Positions 34,323 to 43,491 of a stretch of DNA of 64,000 nt are shown here, in pieces. The DNA is from Aurantiacibacter marinus. GTDB taxonomy: Bacteria > Pseudomonadota > Alphaproteobacteria > Sphingomonadales > Sphingomonadaceae. The notes under the pieces are model-generated. The model made no database searches. It was not told the origin of the DNA and worked only from the letters and a program-made list of their open reading frames with translations. The translations under genes were made by a program, and so were the position numbers. The stretch is taken from NCBI RefSeq assembly GCF_001021555.1, contig NZ_LDCP01000003.1:248001-312000 (forward strand), read 5' to 3'. Position 1 is the first letter of the stretch. Each line of letters starts with the position of its first letter.

Positions 34323-35305
34323 GCCGCTTGCTCCACTGCTTGTGCCAGGACGGCGTGGAGGGTCCGGCGCGTGAGCGGGATTTTGAAATCGTTCTCTCCA
34401 AAGCCCTGCGCTCCGCTCAGAAGAATATCAGCCGCTTCGTCAAAGAGTTTCTCGGATGGTACCTGGCCGATCAGAACGTCGGCGATGCGCGGGTCATGCC
34501 AGGGTTTGTGAGCCAGACCGCCGAAGGCAAGGTCTGCCCTGGAGAACAGGCCGTTCTTTATCTCGACGATAGCGGCAATGGAAACGAGAGCAAACGCATA
34601 GGAAGATCGCTCACGCACCTTGCGGTATATCTGGGTGCCTGCCACCTTGGCAGGCAGCGAAACGGCAGTGATGATTTCCCCGGGTTCAAGCACATTTTCG
34701 CGCCACGGCGTATCGCCGGGCAGGCAATGAAAATCGGCTACGGGGACTGTGCGCTCTTCCCCGTCCTCATGCGCGATATGTACGACCGCACCTAGCGCAC
34801 TCATCGCCACTGCCATGTCACCAGGATAGGTGGCGATACATTGGTCGCTTGTTCCCAGCACTGCATGCAGCTTGGCGATGCCATCTATCGCACCGCAGCC
34901 GCTACCCGGTTCGCGCTTGTTGCAAGGTTGGTCGACGTTCGTAAAATAGAAGCAGCGCGTGCGCTGGCACAGATTCCCGCCCGTTGTCGCCTTGTTGCGC
35001 AGCTGCTGCGTCGCCCCTGCCAGGATAGCGCGGGCCAGCACAGGGTAGTCTGATCTCACGCGCGGGTGGACTGCCGCTGCGGTGTTGGTGGCAAGCGCGC
35101 CAATCCGCAATCCGCCGTCTTCAGTGTCTGCGATCTCTGCCATGCCCAGATGATTGATGTCAGCCAGCTGTTCAGGAATTTCGACCTGCAACTTCATCAG
35201 ATCCAGAAGGTTTGTACCGCCTGCAATTGCCAGCGCGCCTTTATCGCTAATGATTCCCGATGCATCGGCCAGGGAACGCGCCCGGTTGTATTGAAACGGC
35301 CTCAT
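34319..35305 (-). CDS. PaoB-like FAD-binding subunit with an extra Fe-S cluster
   Basis: A 328-residue FAD-binding subunit. The start MRPFQYNRARSLADASGI is followed by the FAD-binding stretch ALAIAGGTNLLDLMKLQVE and TTGGNLCQRTRCFYF. A cysteine cluster in CQRTRCFYFTNVDQPCNKR and GSGCGAIDG matches the extra [4Fe-4S] site of E. coli PaoB (YagS), which is absent from ordinary xanthine dehydrogenases. It passes electrons between the 2Fe-2S subunit and FAD. I start at ATG 35305; the further upstream frame overlaps the paoA-like gene. It overlaps both neighbours by four bases. Confidence 0.92.
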   Translation of the reverse strand: MRPFQYNRARSLADASGIISDKGALAIAGGTNLLDLMKLQVEIPEQLADINHLGMAEIADTEDGGLRIGALATNTAAAVHPRVRSDYPVLARAILAGATQQLRNKATTGGNLCQRTRCFYFTNVDQPCNKREPGSGCGAIDGIAKLHAVLGTSDQCIATYPGDMAVAMSALGAVVHIAHEDGEERTVPVADFHCLPGDTPWRENVLEPGEIITAVSLPAKVAGTQIYRKVRERSSYAFALVSIAAIVEIKNGLFSRADLAFGGLAHKPWHDPRIADVLIGQVPSEKLFDEAADILLSGAQGFGENDFKIPLTRRTLHAVLAQAVEQAA

Positions 35306-35811
35306 GATCCCTTCTCCGTCGCGACTGCCTGAATGGCTGCGACTATGTTTGCATAGGCACCGCAGCGGCATAGATTGCCGCTCATCCGCTCGCGAATTTC
35401 CTCTCCGGTAATCTCGATCTTGCCTTCAAGCTGTCCGCTTGCATCACTTGGCCAGTTATTCGCCAGCTCTTCGAACATCGCAGTTGCGGAGCAGATTTGC
35501 CCCGGCGTGCAATAGCCGCACTGAAATCCGTCATGCTCCATAAACGCGCGCTGGAGGGCGGATGGATTGTCGGTGGTCCCGATCCCTTCGATCGTTGTAA
35601 CACTGTCGCCGTCATGCATCGCAGCGAGCGTCAGGCAACTGTTGATCCGAATGCCGTTCACGATCACGGTACAGGCACCGCATTGACCATGGTCGCAGCC
35701 TTTTTTTGTTCCGGTCAGTCCTGCATCGTGCCTGAGGAAATCCAGCAGCGTAACGCGGGGGTCATTCGGAATGGGGTGCTGCGCACCGTTTACGGAAATC
35801 GATTGGGTCAA
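35302..35811 (-). CDS. PaoA-like 2Fe-2S subunit
   Basis: A 169-residue subunit with two [2Fe-2S] clusters. The plant-ferredoxin-like motif is KKGCDHGQCGACTVIVNG with a later cysteine in SCLTLAAM, and the second cluster motif is CGYCTPGQICSA with CRCGAYANI. The start is TTG at 35811, seven bases after a strong AAGGAGG ribosome binding site. E. coli PaoA carries a Tat signal of about 50 residues; none is visible here, so this enzyme is probably cytoplasmic. It is the first gene of the operon and transfers electrons in the aldehyde oxidoreductase. Confidence 0.92.
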   Translation of the reverse strand: MTQSISVNGAQHPIPNDPRVTLLDFLRHDAGLTGTKKGCDHGQCGACTVIVNGIRINSCLTLAAMHDGDSVTTIEGIGTTDNPSALQRAFMEHDGFQCGYCTPGQICSATAMFEELANNWPSDASGQLEGKIEITGEEIRERMSGNLCRCGAYANIVAAIQAVATEKGS

Positions 35812-36169
35812 GTTGGGGCCTCCTTATCCCTTTCAACTCTCAATGGTCGATTAGGTGTCCAGAGAATATTGGTCGGATGCTCAATAACATGATTGGCAGG
35901 CTGTTCGGAAAGCCAAGCTCTCCAGTCGCTCGCTCGGCGATGATAACTATCGGACGTTCGACTGCGCTATGGCCAATACCAAACGCATCATTCCATCACC
36001 AAGAGATACGCACAGGAATGTGCCAGGGCGATGTATGGAGGAGTAGGAGGCAGGACCGCTGGGGCAATCCTGCGCATAATTCGCATCCGCAGGCTTGGTA
36101 AGTGGCAGAAATCCGCCGGATACTTGCAACTCGCGCCACAATCTATCCGGCAGTTCATCCAGGTTCCAC
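35812..36169. other. Intergenic stretch between the molybdenum hydroxylase operon and glcB
   Basis: This 358-bp stretch holds the paoA-like ribosome binding site and its presumed promoter region near its left end. I found no coding frame with a family-like sequence and a ribosome binding site on either strand, and no terminator-like hairpin that I can support. Confidence 0.45.
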
Positions 36170-38326
36170 TTAGCCCATCGCCGCCTTGGCGCGTGCTCTT
36201 GCCCGGTGCAAAACCGGCTCGGTGTAGCCAGATGGCTGGTGCGTTCCGGTAATAATCAACTCCCGCGCTGCAGCGAGCGCGATGGAGCTACGCGGGTTGC
36301 TGGACATGGGTTGATAGGACGGATCGCCCGCGTTCTGGGCATCGACAATGGCCGCCATTTCATGCAACGCCTCATCAATATCAAGCCGGGTGACAATTCC
36401 GTGCTGTAGCCAGTTTGCAATATGCTGGCTTGAGATGCGCAAGGTCGCGCGGTCTTCCATCAGGCCAACATCGTGGATATCGGGCACTTTGGAACAACCG
36501 ATCCCGTGATCGATCCAGCGCACCATATACCCCAGAATGCCCTGCACATTGTTGCGCAATTCCTCGCGGATGTGTTCGGCAGACCAGCTTGTGTCGGTTG
36601 CCAGCGGGACGGTCAGCAGCTTGTCGAGTGAGGCAATGGGTTCGCGGCTGCGTTCCTGCTGGCGTTCTGCCACCTGGCAGCGGTGGTAGTGGGCCGCGTG
36701 GAGAACGGCAGCGGTAGGCGAGGGCACCCACGCCGTGCTGGCGCCGCTGGCGGGGTGACTGGCTTTCTCGGTCAGCATCTGGTGCATTTTGTCAGGCGCA
36801 GCCCACATACCCTTGCCGATCTGCGCGCGGCCAGCAAAGCCGCAGGCAAGTCCGATCTGTACGTTGCGATCTTCATAGGCAGTGATCCATGCAGCCTGTT
36901 TGATTTCTGCCTTGGGCAGCATCGGGCCTGCGAGCATGGAGGTGTGGATTTCATCGCCAGTGCGATCCAGAAAACCGGTGTTAATGAAGAAAATGCGGTC
37001 TCTTACCGCGTGAATGCAGGCGGCAAGATTGGCACTTGTGCGCCGCTCTTCGTCCATCACACCTACTTTCACCGTGTTTTGAGGGAGCCCAAGCATTTCC
37101 TCAACTGCGTTAAATATATCATTGGTAAAAGAGCATTCTTCCGGTCCGTGCATCTTGGGTTTGACGACATATATGCTGCCGGCAAGGCTGTTCTGTAACC
37201 GGCCGAGTCTGCGCAGATCGTGCATGCCTATCGCAACAGTGATCGCGGCATCGAGCAAGCCTTCGGGTATTTCGCTTTCGTCGGGCAGAATGATTGCGGG
37301 CGTGGTCATTAAATGACCGACATTGCGCACCAACAGCAGGCTGCGGGTGCGCAGAGCACACGCGTTACCCTCCATATCAATGAAAGTGCGGTCAGATTTG
37401 GCGCGGCGCGTCAAATGCTCGCCGTCTTTGGTAAAGCTCGCCTCCAGGTCGCCGCGCATGGCGCCCAGCCAGTTGCGATAGGCTGCAACCTTGTCAGCCG
37501 CATCGACGGCGGCGACAGAATCTTCCAGGTCGACGATGGTGGATAGCGCCGCTTCCAGCCGGATGTCTGCGATACTCGCAGGGTCGGTGCGACCAATTGG
37601 GTGGTCAGCATCGATAACAATTTCGATGTGGAGTCCGTTGTTGACCAGGATCAGGTTTTCGCCTGTCGTGCCCAAAAATTGGTCAGGATTAGCTAGAGGA
37701 GGGATGCCGCCTGTCCAGTCCGCCCATTTGCCACTTTTTAGTGGGACTGCGTCATCCAGAAAGGCCTTTGCGCGCGAAACAACCTGCGCGCCGCGCGCGG
37801 TGTCATAATCGCCGGTGGGTGGTGCCTCGCCGTCCATTGCATCGGTGCCGTAAAAAGCATCATACAGGCTGCCCCAGCGCGCATTAATCGCATTAAGCAG
37901 GAAACGCGCATTCAGTACTGGCACAACCAGTTGCGGCCCTGCGATTTGTGCGATTTCTTTATCGACATTCTGCGTGCCGATGGTGAAGCCTTCCGGCTCT
38001 GGCACAAGATATCCGATTTCACGCAGGAAGGGCACAGGAGCGCCGCTGGCGGTATCGGGATGGCATCTGTGCCATTCGTCAATCGCGCCCTGCAAAACAG
38101 CCCGCTTTTCGAGCAGGTCGCGGCCACGCGGCACAAAAGTATCGGTAAGGGATGCAAGGCCCTGCCAGAATTTTGCAGGCGCGAGTCCAGTGCCCGGAAG
38201 CACCTCGTCCTCGACAAAAGAAGCCAGTTCAGCCGCTACGCGCAATTGCGCGTGCTGCTGATAACAAACGTCTTTTTCCGCACCGACGTCAGCACGGTCG
38301 AGCTCTGCCAGGGCCGCTTCCGTCAT
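36170..38326 (-). CDS. glcB: Malate synthase G
   Basis: A 718-residue single-chain malate synthase condensing glyoxylate with acetyl-CoA, the second enzyme of the glyoxylate shunt. The beta/alpha barrel core shows NNGLHIEIVIDADHPIGRTD, LEAALSTIVDLEDSVAAVDA, VKPKMHGPEECSFTNDIFNA and GVMDEERRTSANLAACIHAV, with INTGFLDRTGDEIHTSM late in the core. The length is typical of the G isoform rather than the 530-residue A form. Its ATG overlaps the stop of the upstream 51-codon frame (ATGA), suggesting translational coupling in the order aceA, small gene, glcB. Confidence 0.96.
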   Translation of the reverse strand: MTEAALAELDRADVGAEKDVCYQQHAQLRVAAELASFVEDEVLPGTGLAPAKFWQGLASLTDTFVPRGRDLLEKRAVLQGAIDEWHRCHPDTASGAPVPFLREIGYLVPEPEGFTIGTQNVDKEIAQIAGPQLVVPVLNARFLLNAINARWGSLYDAFYGTDAMDGEAPPTGDYDTARGAQVVSRAKAFLDDAVPLKSGKWADWTGGIPPLANPDQFLGTTGENLILVNNGLHIEIVIDADHPIGRTDPASIADIRLEAALSTIVDLEDSVAAVDAADKVAAYRNWLGAMRGDLEASFTKDGEHLTRRAKSDRTFIDMEGNACALRTRSLLLVRNVGHLMTTPAIILPDESEIPEGLLDAAITVAIGMHDLRRLGRLQNSLAGSIYVVKPKMHGPEECSFTNDIFNAVEEMLGLPQNTVKVGVMDEERRTSANLAACIHAVRDRIFFINTGFLDRTGDEIHTSMLAGPMLPKAEIKQAAWITAYEDRNVQIGLACGFAGRAQIGKGMWAAPDKMHQMLTEKASHPASGASTAWVPSPTAAVLHAAHYHRCQVAERQQERSREPIASLDKLLTVPLATDTSWSAEHIREELRNNVQGILGYMVRWIDHGIGCSKVPDIHDVGLMEDRATLRISSQHIANWLQHGIVTRLDIDEALHEMAAIVDAQNAGDPSYQPMSSNPRSSIALAAARELIITGTHQPSGYTEPVLHRARARAKAAMG

Positions 38327-38478
38327 CGTGCGAACCGCCCCAGCCGGTGGTGCAGATTGACCAGCTTGCGCGTCTCGGCAGTATCGTCGCCATTGCGAAT
38401 GGCGATAGCGATTGCGTTGCGAATAAGGCCGAAGTCCTCGTTGGAGAACACGGGGCGAGCGAGTGTTGGTGTCGGCAT
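38323..38478 (-). CDS. 51-residue protein of unknown function between aceA and glcB
   Basis: A short open frame (start ATG 38478, stop 38323-38325) encodes a 51-residue basic protein reading MPTPTLARPVFSNEDFGLIR, then NAIAIAIRNGDDTAETRKLV, then a His/Arg-rich end. The AAGGAG ribosome binding site lies 8 bases before ATG 38478; an earlier ATG at 38484 has a spacing of only two bases. Its stop overlaps the glcB start in ATGA. Clear coding-like wobble G/C use and good spacing support translation. I do not recognise a family; it could be a regulator or interactor of the shunt enzymes. Confidence 0.72.
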   Translation of the reverse strand: MPTPTLARPVFSNEDFGLIRNAIAIAIRNGDDTAETRKLVNLHHRLGRFAR

Positions 38479-38513
38479 TGTCATTACTCCTTCAGTTGAT
38501 GTCTTGGGTCTGA

Positions 38514-40109
38514 TTAAGCCGCAAACTGGTTCATCGTATTGTGCTTGCCGCCAGCTTTGAGTGCTGCTTCCCCGGCAAAGGCTTCCTTGTGATCGTCACC
38601 GATGTCGGATCCCGACATGTTCTGATGCTTCACACAGGCGATGCCCTGGCGGATTTCTTCTCGCTGAACCTGCTTTACGTAGCCCAGCATTCCTTCCTCC
38701 CCGAAGTAGCGTTTGGCCAGATTGTCCGTACTCAGCGCTGCCGTGTGATATGTTGGCAGAGTAATCAGGTGGTGGAAGATACCTGCACGTTTCGCGGAGT
38801 CGGCCTGGAAGGTCCGGATACGTTCGTCGGCTTCCTTGGCCAGCGGTGTGTCATCATAGTGCTGGCTCATCAGCGCATCCCGCTCGAAGTGGGACACATC
38901 ACGGCCTTCTTCTGACCATGCATCATACACTTGCTGGCGGAAGTTAAGAGTCCAGTTGAAGCTGGGCGAGTTGTTGTAGACCAGCTTTGCATGTGGCGCG
39001 ACGGCGCGGATACGGTCAACCATTCCTGCGATTTGCTGGATATGCGGCTTCTCGGTTTCGATCCACAGCAAGTCGGCGCCATTCTGCAAGGCGGTAATGC
39101 AGTCGAGTACGCAGCGATCTTCCCCGGTGCCAGCGCGGAACTGGAACAGGTTCGAGGGCAGGCGTTTTGGCTTCAAAAGCCTGCCCTCTCGGCTGATCAA
39201 TACCTCTCCCGTACCGATGTCAGCCGTATCGACCTCCTCGCAATCAAGGAAGGAATTGTACTGGTCGCCAATGTCGCCCGCCTCTTTGCTGAAAGCGATC
39301 TGTTTGGTCAGACCTGCGCCAAGCGAGTCGGTCCGGGCAACAATGATTCCTTCGGGCACGCCAAGTTCAAGGAAGGCGTAACGGATTGCGCGGATCTTCT
39401 GCAGAAAGTCTTCATGCGGCACGGTGACCTTACCATCCTGGTGACCGCACTGTTTTTCGTCGGACACCTGATTTTCGATCTGGAGCGCGCAGGCGCCAGC
39501 TTCGATCATCTTCTTGGCCAGCAGATAGGTTGCCTCGGCATTGCCAAAACCAGCGTCGATATCGGCAATGATCGGCACGACATGTGTCTGGTAGCCGTCA
39601 ATGGCCTTCTGCGCCTGCGCGGCTGCGGCTTCATCGCCGGTCTCGCGGGCGTTATCGAGTTCGCGGAACAGGCCGCCCAGCTCACGGGCGTCTGCCTGCC
39701 GCAGGAAAGTGTAAAGTTCCTCGATCAAGGCAGGAACTGTCGTCTTTTCGTGCATGGATTGGTCGGGCAATGGGCCAAATTCGCTGCGCAACGCGGCGAT
39801 CATCCAGCCCGACAGATAAAGGTATTTGCCCTTGGTGGTGCCGAAGTGCTTCTTGATAGAAATCATCTTCTGCTGACCAATAAATCCGTGCCAGCAGCCC
39901 AGCGACTGGGTGTAGGCAGCGGGGTCACGATCATAGCCTGCCATATCTTCGCGCATGATTTTCGCAGTGTAACGCGCAATGTCGAGACCGCTCTGGAAGC
40001 GGTTCTGGGTACGCAGACGAGCGGCAAATTCAGGGTCGATGCCCTGCCAATTTGCGCCCTCGCGCTGCTTGATACCGGTTTGGCGGTGGATTTCGGCAAA
40101 ATAGGTCAT
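38514..40109 (-). CDS. aceA: Isocitrate lyase (large form)
   Basis: A 531-residue isocitrate lyase that cleaves isocitrate to glyoxylate and succinate. The catalytic loop motif is SDEKQCGHQDGK, and other family features are IADIDAGFGNAEATYLLAK, VARTDSLGAGLTK and WIETEKPHIQQIAGM. It is about 100 residues longer than the E. coli enzyme because of the insertion typical of the long, eukaryote/mycobacterial-type form. I start at ATG 40109 with a GGAGC ribosome binding site; an upstream in-frame start at 40130 adds seven residues. It is the first gene of the aceA-small gene-glcB set and divergent from the RamB/ScfR-type regulator. Confidence 0.95.
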   Translation of the reverse strand: MTYFAEIHRQTGIKQREGANWQGIDPEFAARLRTQNRFQSGLDIARYTAKIMREDMAGYDRDPAAYTQSLGCWHGFIGQQKMISIKKHFGTTKGKYLYLSGWMIAALRSEFGPLPDQSMHEKTTVPALIEELYTFLRQADARELGGLFRELDNARETGDEAAAAQAQKAIDGYQTHVVPIIADIDAGFGNAEATYLLAKKMIEAGACALQIENQVSDEKQCGHQDGKVTVPHEDFLQKIRAIRYAFLELGVPEGIIVARTDSLGAGLTKQIAFSKEAGDIGDQYNSFLDCEEVDTADIGTGEVLISREGRLLKPKRLPSNLFQFRAGTGEDRCVLDCITALQNGADLLWIETEKPHIQQIAGMVDRIRAVAPHAKLVYNNSPSFNWTLNFRQQVYDAWSEEGRDVSHFERDALMSQHYDDTPLAKEADERIRTFQADSAKRAGIFHHLITLPTYHTAALSTDNLAKRYFGEEGMLGYVKQVQREEIRQGIACVKHQNMSGSDIGDDHKEAFAGEAALKAGGKHNTMNQFAA

Positions 40110-40201
40110 GTGTGCTCCGTGGGGAAACAATGTTGTTCTGGAAGCCTTTATGACTATGCAAATTCACCCTGTCGCTTTCCGAAGTGTCATCTTGTCAAAC
40201 T

Positions 40202-40220
40202 TTACAAGAAATGCTTGTAA
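40202..40220. promoter_or_regulatory. Inverted repeat, candidate operator of the RamB/ScfR-type regulator
   Basis: TTACAAG (40202-40208) and CTTGTAA (40214-40220) form a perfect 7-bp inverted repeat around the 5-base spacer AAATG. A third, partly matching copy, CTTGTCAA (40191-40198), lies just to the left. The array is in the 156-bp divergent region between aceA and the regulator, where C. glutamicum RamB is known to bind its own and ace promoters. The role is inferred. Confidence 0.6.
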
Positions 40221-40265
40221 GGATGTAATGAAGATAACAGCGATTGTTGTGCAGGAGATCAGATT

Positions 40266-41672
40266 ATGGCCGGAAAAGCTCTATACCTCGGCCCAAGGTT
40301 GAAGAAGCTTAGGCGTGACCTCGGCCTGACGCAGGCGAATATGGCCAGCGATCTGGACATATCGTCCAGCTATATCGCTCTTATGGAGCGCAACCAGCGC
40401 CCGGTAACTGCTGAAATGCTGATCAAGCTCGCGTCCACCTATCGCATCGATGTCGGTAAACTGGCCGACGAGGATGCAGACGAGACTTCGGCCCGCCTTC
40501 TGGGCGCGCTGCGCGACCCGATTTTTGCGGACATTGCTATTGAGCCGCTCGATATCGAAGACATTGCCACCAGTTATCCTGGCATCGCAGAGGCGCTGCT
40601 GCGGCTTCACACAGCCTTCGGTGAAGAGCAATTGGCCTTGGCGGAGCGGCGCGAAGGTGGCGATGTTATTTCAGAAGCCGGCGCCGGGGCCAGCGATCCT
40701 GTCGGGGAAGCCCGCGCCTTTCTGGCTGCCCGCCGGAACTGTTTCCCGGCATTGGACGATAGTGCCGCCATGCTGGCCAAGTCGCTCGATTCATTTGCCG
40801 CCATGAAGGATCACCTGGCCGAAAACCACCAGCTCGATTTGCGGTTGACTGATGATGGCCTGCTGCGCGGCGCGCTACGCTGGCATGATTATCACCGCCG
40901 CCGCATCTACATATCGGAGCGGATCGATCAGGCTGGGCGGCGATTTCAAGCCGCGCTGCAGATTGCCATTCTCGAACAGGAAGAGCCGATTGCCGGACTC
41001 GTCGCCGAAAGCCGCCTGGTCAGTGAAGATGGCAAGCGTTTGGTGCGCCGCGCGCTGCAATCCTATTGGGCTGCCGCACTGCTGATGCCCTACCGCGCCT
41101 TCGCCCGTGCAGCGGAAGAATCGCGCTATGATGTGGAGGCGCTGTGTTCGCGCTTTGCCGTAAGTTTCGAGCAGGCGGCACACCGGCTCACGACGCTCCA
41201 GCGGCCCGGAGAAGAGGGCGTGCCGTTCTTCTTCCTCCGGGTGGACCGGGCTGGCAATGTTTCCAAGCGGCTGGACGGCGCGGGCTTCCCCTTGGCGCGG
41301 CATGGCGGAGGATGCCCCTTGTGGAACGTGCACACGGTTTTTGATCGACCGGCAGTCGTCGATGCACAGTTGATCGAATTGCCCGATGGCGAACGCTACG
41401 TCTCCATAGCGCGCACTGTGCGCGGCGGTGGCGGCGCTTATGGTGTGCCAAGCGTTACACGTTCAGTCGCTATTGCGTGTTCGGCAACCCATCTGGACAA
41501 ACTGACCTATGGAGATGTGGTGGCAAGCGGCGACCCGACGCCTATCGGTGTCGCCTGCAGAATGTGCCACCGCCCGCGTTGTATTGCGCGTTCGGCCCCG
41601 CCAGTGGGCCGCGAGATCGTGCCAGCGCGGTTCCGAGAAAGCGGTGTGCCATTCGATTTTTCGATGGAGTAA
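40266..41672 (+). CDS. RamB/ScfR-type helix-turn-helix regulator of the glyoxylate shunt
   Basis: A 468-residue regulator. The N-terminal XRE helix-turn-helix (about residues 10-62) contains LRRDLGLTQANMASDLDISS and SYIALMERNQRPVTAEMLIK. A middle ImmA/IrrE-like region follows with LRLTDDGLLRGALRWHDYH and RYDVEALCSRFAVSFEQAAH. The C-terminal DUF2083-like part ends with the cysteine cluster CRMCHRPRCIARS. This is the layout of RamB and ScfR-like short-chain fatty acid metabolism regulators, which control aceA and related genes in response to acyl-CoA or acetate. It is divergent from aceA and an AGGAG ribosome binding site precedes ATG 40266. Confidence 0.9.
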   Translation: MAGKALYLGPRLKKLRRDLGLTQANMASDLDISSSYIALMERNQRPVTAEMLIKLASTYRIDVGKLADEDADETSARLLGALRDPIFADIAIEPLDIEDIATSYPGIAEALLRLHTAFGEEQLALAERREGGDVISEAGAGASDPVGEARAFLAARRNCFPALDDSAAMLAKSLDSFAAMKDHLAENHQLDLRLTDDGLLRGALRWHDYHRRRIYISERIDQAGRRFQAALQIAILEQEEPIAGLVAESRLVSEDGKRLVRRALQSYWAAALLMPYRAFARAAEESRYDVEALCSRFAVSFEQAAHRLTTLQRPGEEGVPFFFLRVDRAGNVSKRLDGAGFPLARHGGGCPLWNVHTVFDRPAVVDAQLIELPDGERYVSIARTVRGGGGAYGVPSVTRSVAIACSATHLDKLTYGDVVASGDPTPIGVACRMCHRPRCIARSAPPVGREIVPARFRESGVPFDFSME

Positions 41673-41755
41673 TCCGGGCGAGGCGAAGCCAATTTCCACT
41701 ATTAGCGCCCATTAGCGCGCTTGTGGGCAGGGGGAGCAGCGCCTAGGTATCGGTC

Positions 41756-42508
41756 ATGGCCGGTGAACTAAGAGATAATCGCGGACGCGGAGATGCAGAG
41801 TGGGGACTTCCCGCAATCCATCCCGAAGGCCGCAAGTTTGGAATGATTGCGGTAGGGGTGGCCCTGCTGTTTCTGCTGCTGTTCGAAACCGCGTGGCTTG
41901 GTTGGCCGCTGCTGGCGTTGTCGGGCGGCGTGTTTGCTTTTTTCCGTGATCCTGAGCGTGTCGTACCGCAAGAAGACCGCCTGATTATCTCTCCGGCGGA
42001 TGGGCAGGTTTCGCTGATTGCACAGGTTCCGCCGCCAATTGAATTGCAGGGCAGCGATGATGATGGCGGACCGGGCCTGGGGACACAGCCCGTTGTGCGT
42101 GTATCGATCTTCATGTCGGTGTTCGATGTCCACATCAATCGCTCCCCCATTGGCGGCACTGTTCGCCGGATTGTCTACATTCCCGGTGCATTCATGAATG
42201 CTGACCTTGATAAGGCGAGCGAAGAAAACGAGCGGCAGCATATTCTGGTGGAGCGGGCCGACGGGACGCGGATCGGGTTTACCCAAATCGCCGGTCTTGT
42301 TGCGCGGCGCATTGTGCCGTTTATCAAGCCGGGCGATATCGTCGCAGCGGGACAAAGGGTCGGGCTGATCCGGTTTGGCAGCAGGGTCGATGTATATTTG
42401 CCGGCTGGGACCGAACCCAAGGTGCTGTTGGGTCAGCGTGTGATTGCGGGTGAGACGGTGTTGGCTGAAATTGGCTCGCAGGGCCTTCTGGAAGGCGTAA
42501 ATCAATGA
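41756..42508 (+). CDS. psd: Phosphatidylserine decarboxylase
   Basis: A 250-residue PSD of the shorter proenzyme type found in alphaproteobacteria. It has membrane-proximal hydrophobic helices near residues 32-65 ([20 protein letters not shown]), [10 protein letters not shown], the [19 protein letters not shown] stretch and the self-cleavage site GSRVD in [13 protein letters not shown], where serine becomes the pyruvoyl cofactor. It converts phosphatidylserine to phosphatidylethanolamine. The pssA gene starts four bases before its stop, so the two steps are coupled. Confidence 0.95.
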   Translation: MAGELRDNRGRGDAEWGLPAIHPEGRKFGMIAVGVALLFLLLFETAWLGWPLLALSGGVFAFFRDPERVVPQEDRLIISPADGQVSLIAQVPPPIELQGSDDDGGPGLGTQPVVRVSIFMSVFDVHINRSPIGGTVRRIVYIPGAFMNADLDKASEENERQHILVERADGTRIGFTQIAGLVARRIVPFIKPGDIVAAGQRVGLIRFGSRVDVYLPAGTEPKVLLGQRVIAGETVLAEIGSQGLLEGVNQ

Positions 42509-43491
42509 GCGCGGATCAGTCCGGCAACGGTAACGGTAATGGCGATTTCGATGACGATCACGATTTCGACGAGGATGCGACAGCAACGCCTGGCCCTGCA
42601 TGGCTTGGCCCCAAGGCGAGCGAGCATGAGCGCGTAACCCGCTCCAGGGGCGGAAAAGGCCTGTCGCTGCGCGCTATGGCGCCGAATGCCATCACCGCTG
42701 CCGCACTATGCTGCGGCCTGACGGGAATCCGCTTTGCGATCGAGGGCGAGTGGGAAAAGACCATGTACGCAATCCTGATCGCGGGCGTGCTTGATGCCAT
42801 GGATGGCCGCATTGCGCGGCTTCTCAAGGCGCAATCCCGTTTCGGGGCAGAACTGGATAGTTTGGCCGATTCGCTCAGTTTCGGCATGGCACCTGCCATT
42901 GTCCTGTTTCTGTGGAGCTTGCAGGACCTGCAGCGCCTCGGGTGGTTCGCTGCGTTGGGCTTTGCAATTTGCTGCGCTTTGCGACTGGCGCGCTTCAATG
43001 CGCAGATTGATGTTGAGGAGCAGCCGCACAAATCCGCAGGCTTTCTGACCGGCATCCCTGCGCCGGTAGGGGCAGGGTTGGTATTTCTTCCGATTTTCCT
43101 GTGGCTTGCCAGTGAAGGCGAATGGGAAGCGATCAGGGAGCCTTGGCTGGTGGCGATCTGGGCCGTTGTGATTGCGGTTCTGATGATTTCCAATATCGCG
43201 ACACTCAGCTGGAATTCGATCCGTCCCTCAAGCGATCTACGGATCGCGGCAATCGCGGGCATAGCCATGATCGTGGCCGGATTGCTCAGCGAGCCGTGGT
43301 GGACGCTGGCGGGGATTTGCATCGTTTATCTTGCGATGATGCCGCTCGGCCTGATGCGCTATGCCAAGGTGAAAACGGCCCGGCGTGCGAAGCTCAACCC
43401 AGTATCGCCCGAGCGAAAGCCTCTTGGGGTCGACGAAGTGGAGAGATCACTGTTGGACGCTGATAAGAACCATAGCGATCCAAGGCTGTAA
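42505..43491 (+). CDS. pssA: CDP-diacylglycerol-serine O-phosphatidyltransferase
   Basis: A 328-residue membrane enzyme of the CDP-alcohol phosphatidyltransferase family. The signature DG-x2-AR-x8-G-x3-D-x3-D is visible in [32 protein letters not shown] charged, acidic N-terminal tail (about 50 residues, [20 protein letters not shown]) is followed by several membrane helices. It makes phosphatidylserine, the substrate of Psd encoded just upstream. The last 98 bp are overlapped on the opposite strand by a possible small membrane protein gene. Confidence 0.94.
   Translation: MSADQSGNGNGNGDFDDDHDFDEDATATPGPAWLGPKASEHERVTRSRGGKGLSLRAMAPNAITAAALCCGLTGIRFAIEGEWEKTMYAILIAGVLDAMDGRIARLLKAQSRFGAELDSLADSLSFGMAPAIVLFLWSLQDLQRLGWFAALGFAICCALRLARFNAQIDVEEQPHKSAGFLTGIPAPVGAGLVFLPIFLWLASEGEWEAIREPWLVAIWAVVIAVLMISNIATLSWNSIRPSSDLRIAAIAGIAMIVAGLLSEPWWTLAGICIVYLAMMPLGLMRYAKVKTARRAKLNPVSPERKPLGVDEVERSLLDADKNHSDPRL

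Noticed and set aside
35812-36169. Possible degenerate gene between the molybdenum hydroxylase operon and glcB
   Set aside because: Short frames exist on both strands, but none has a ribosome binding site or a recognisable motif.
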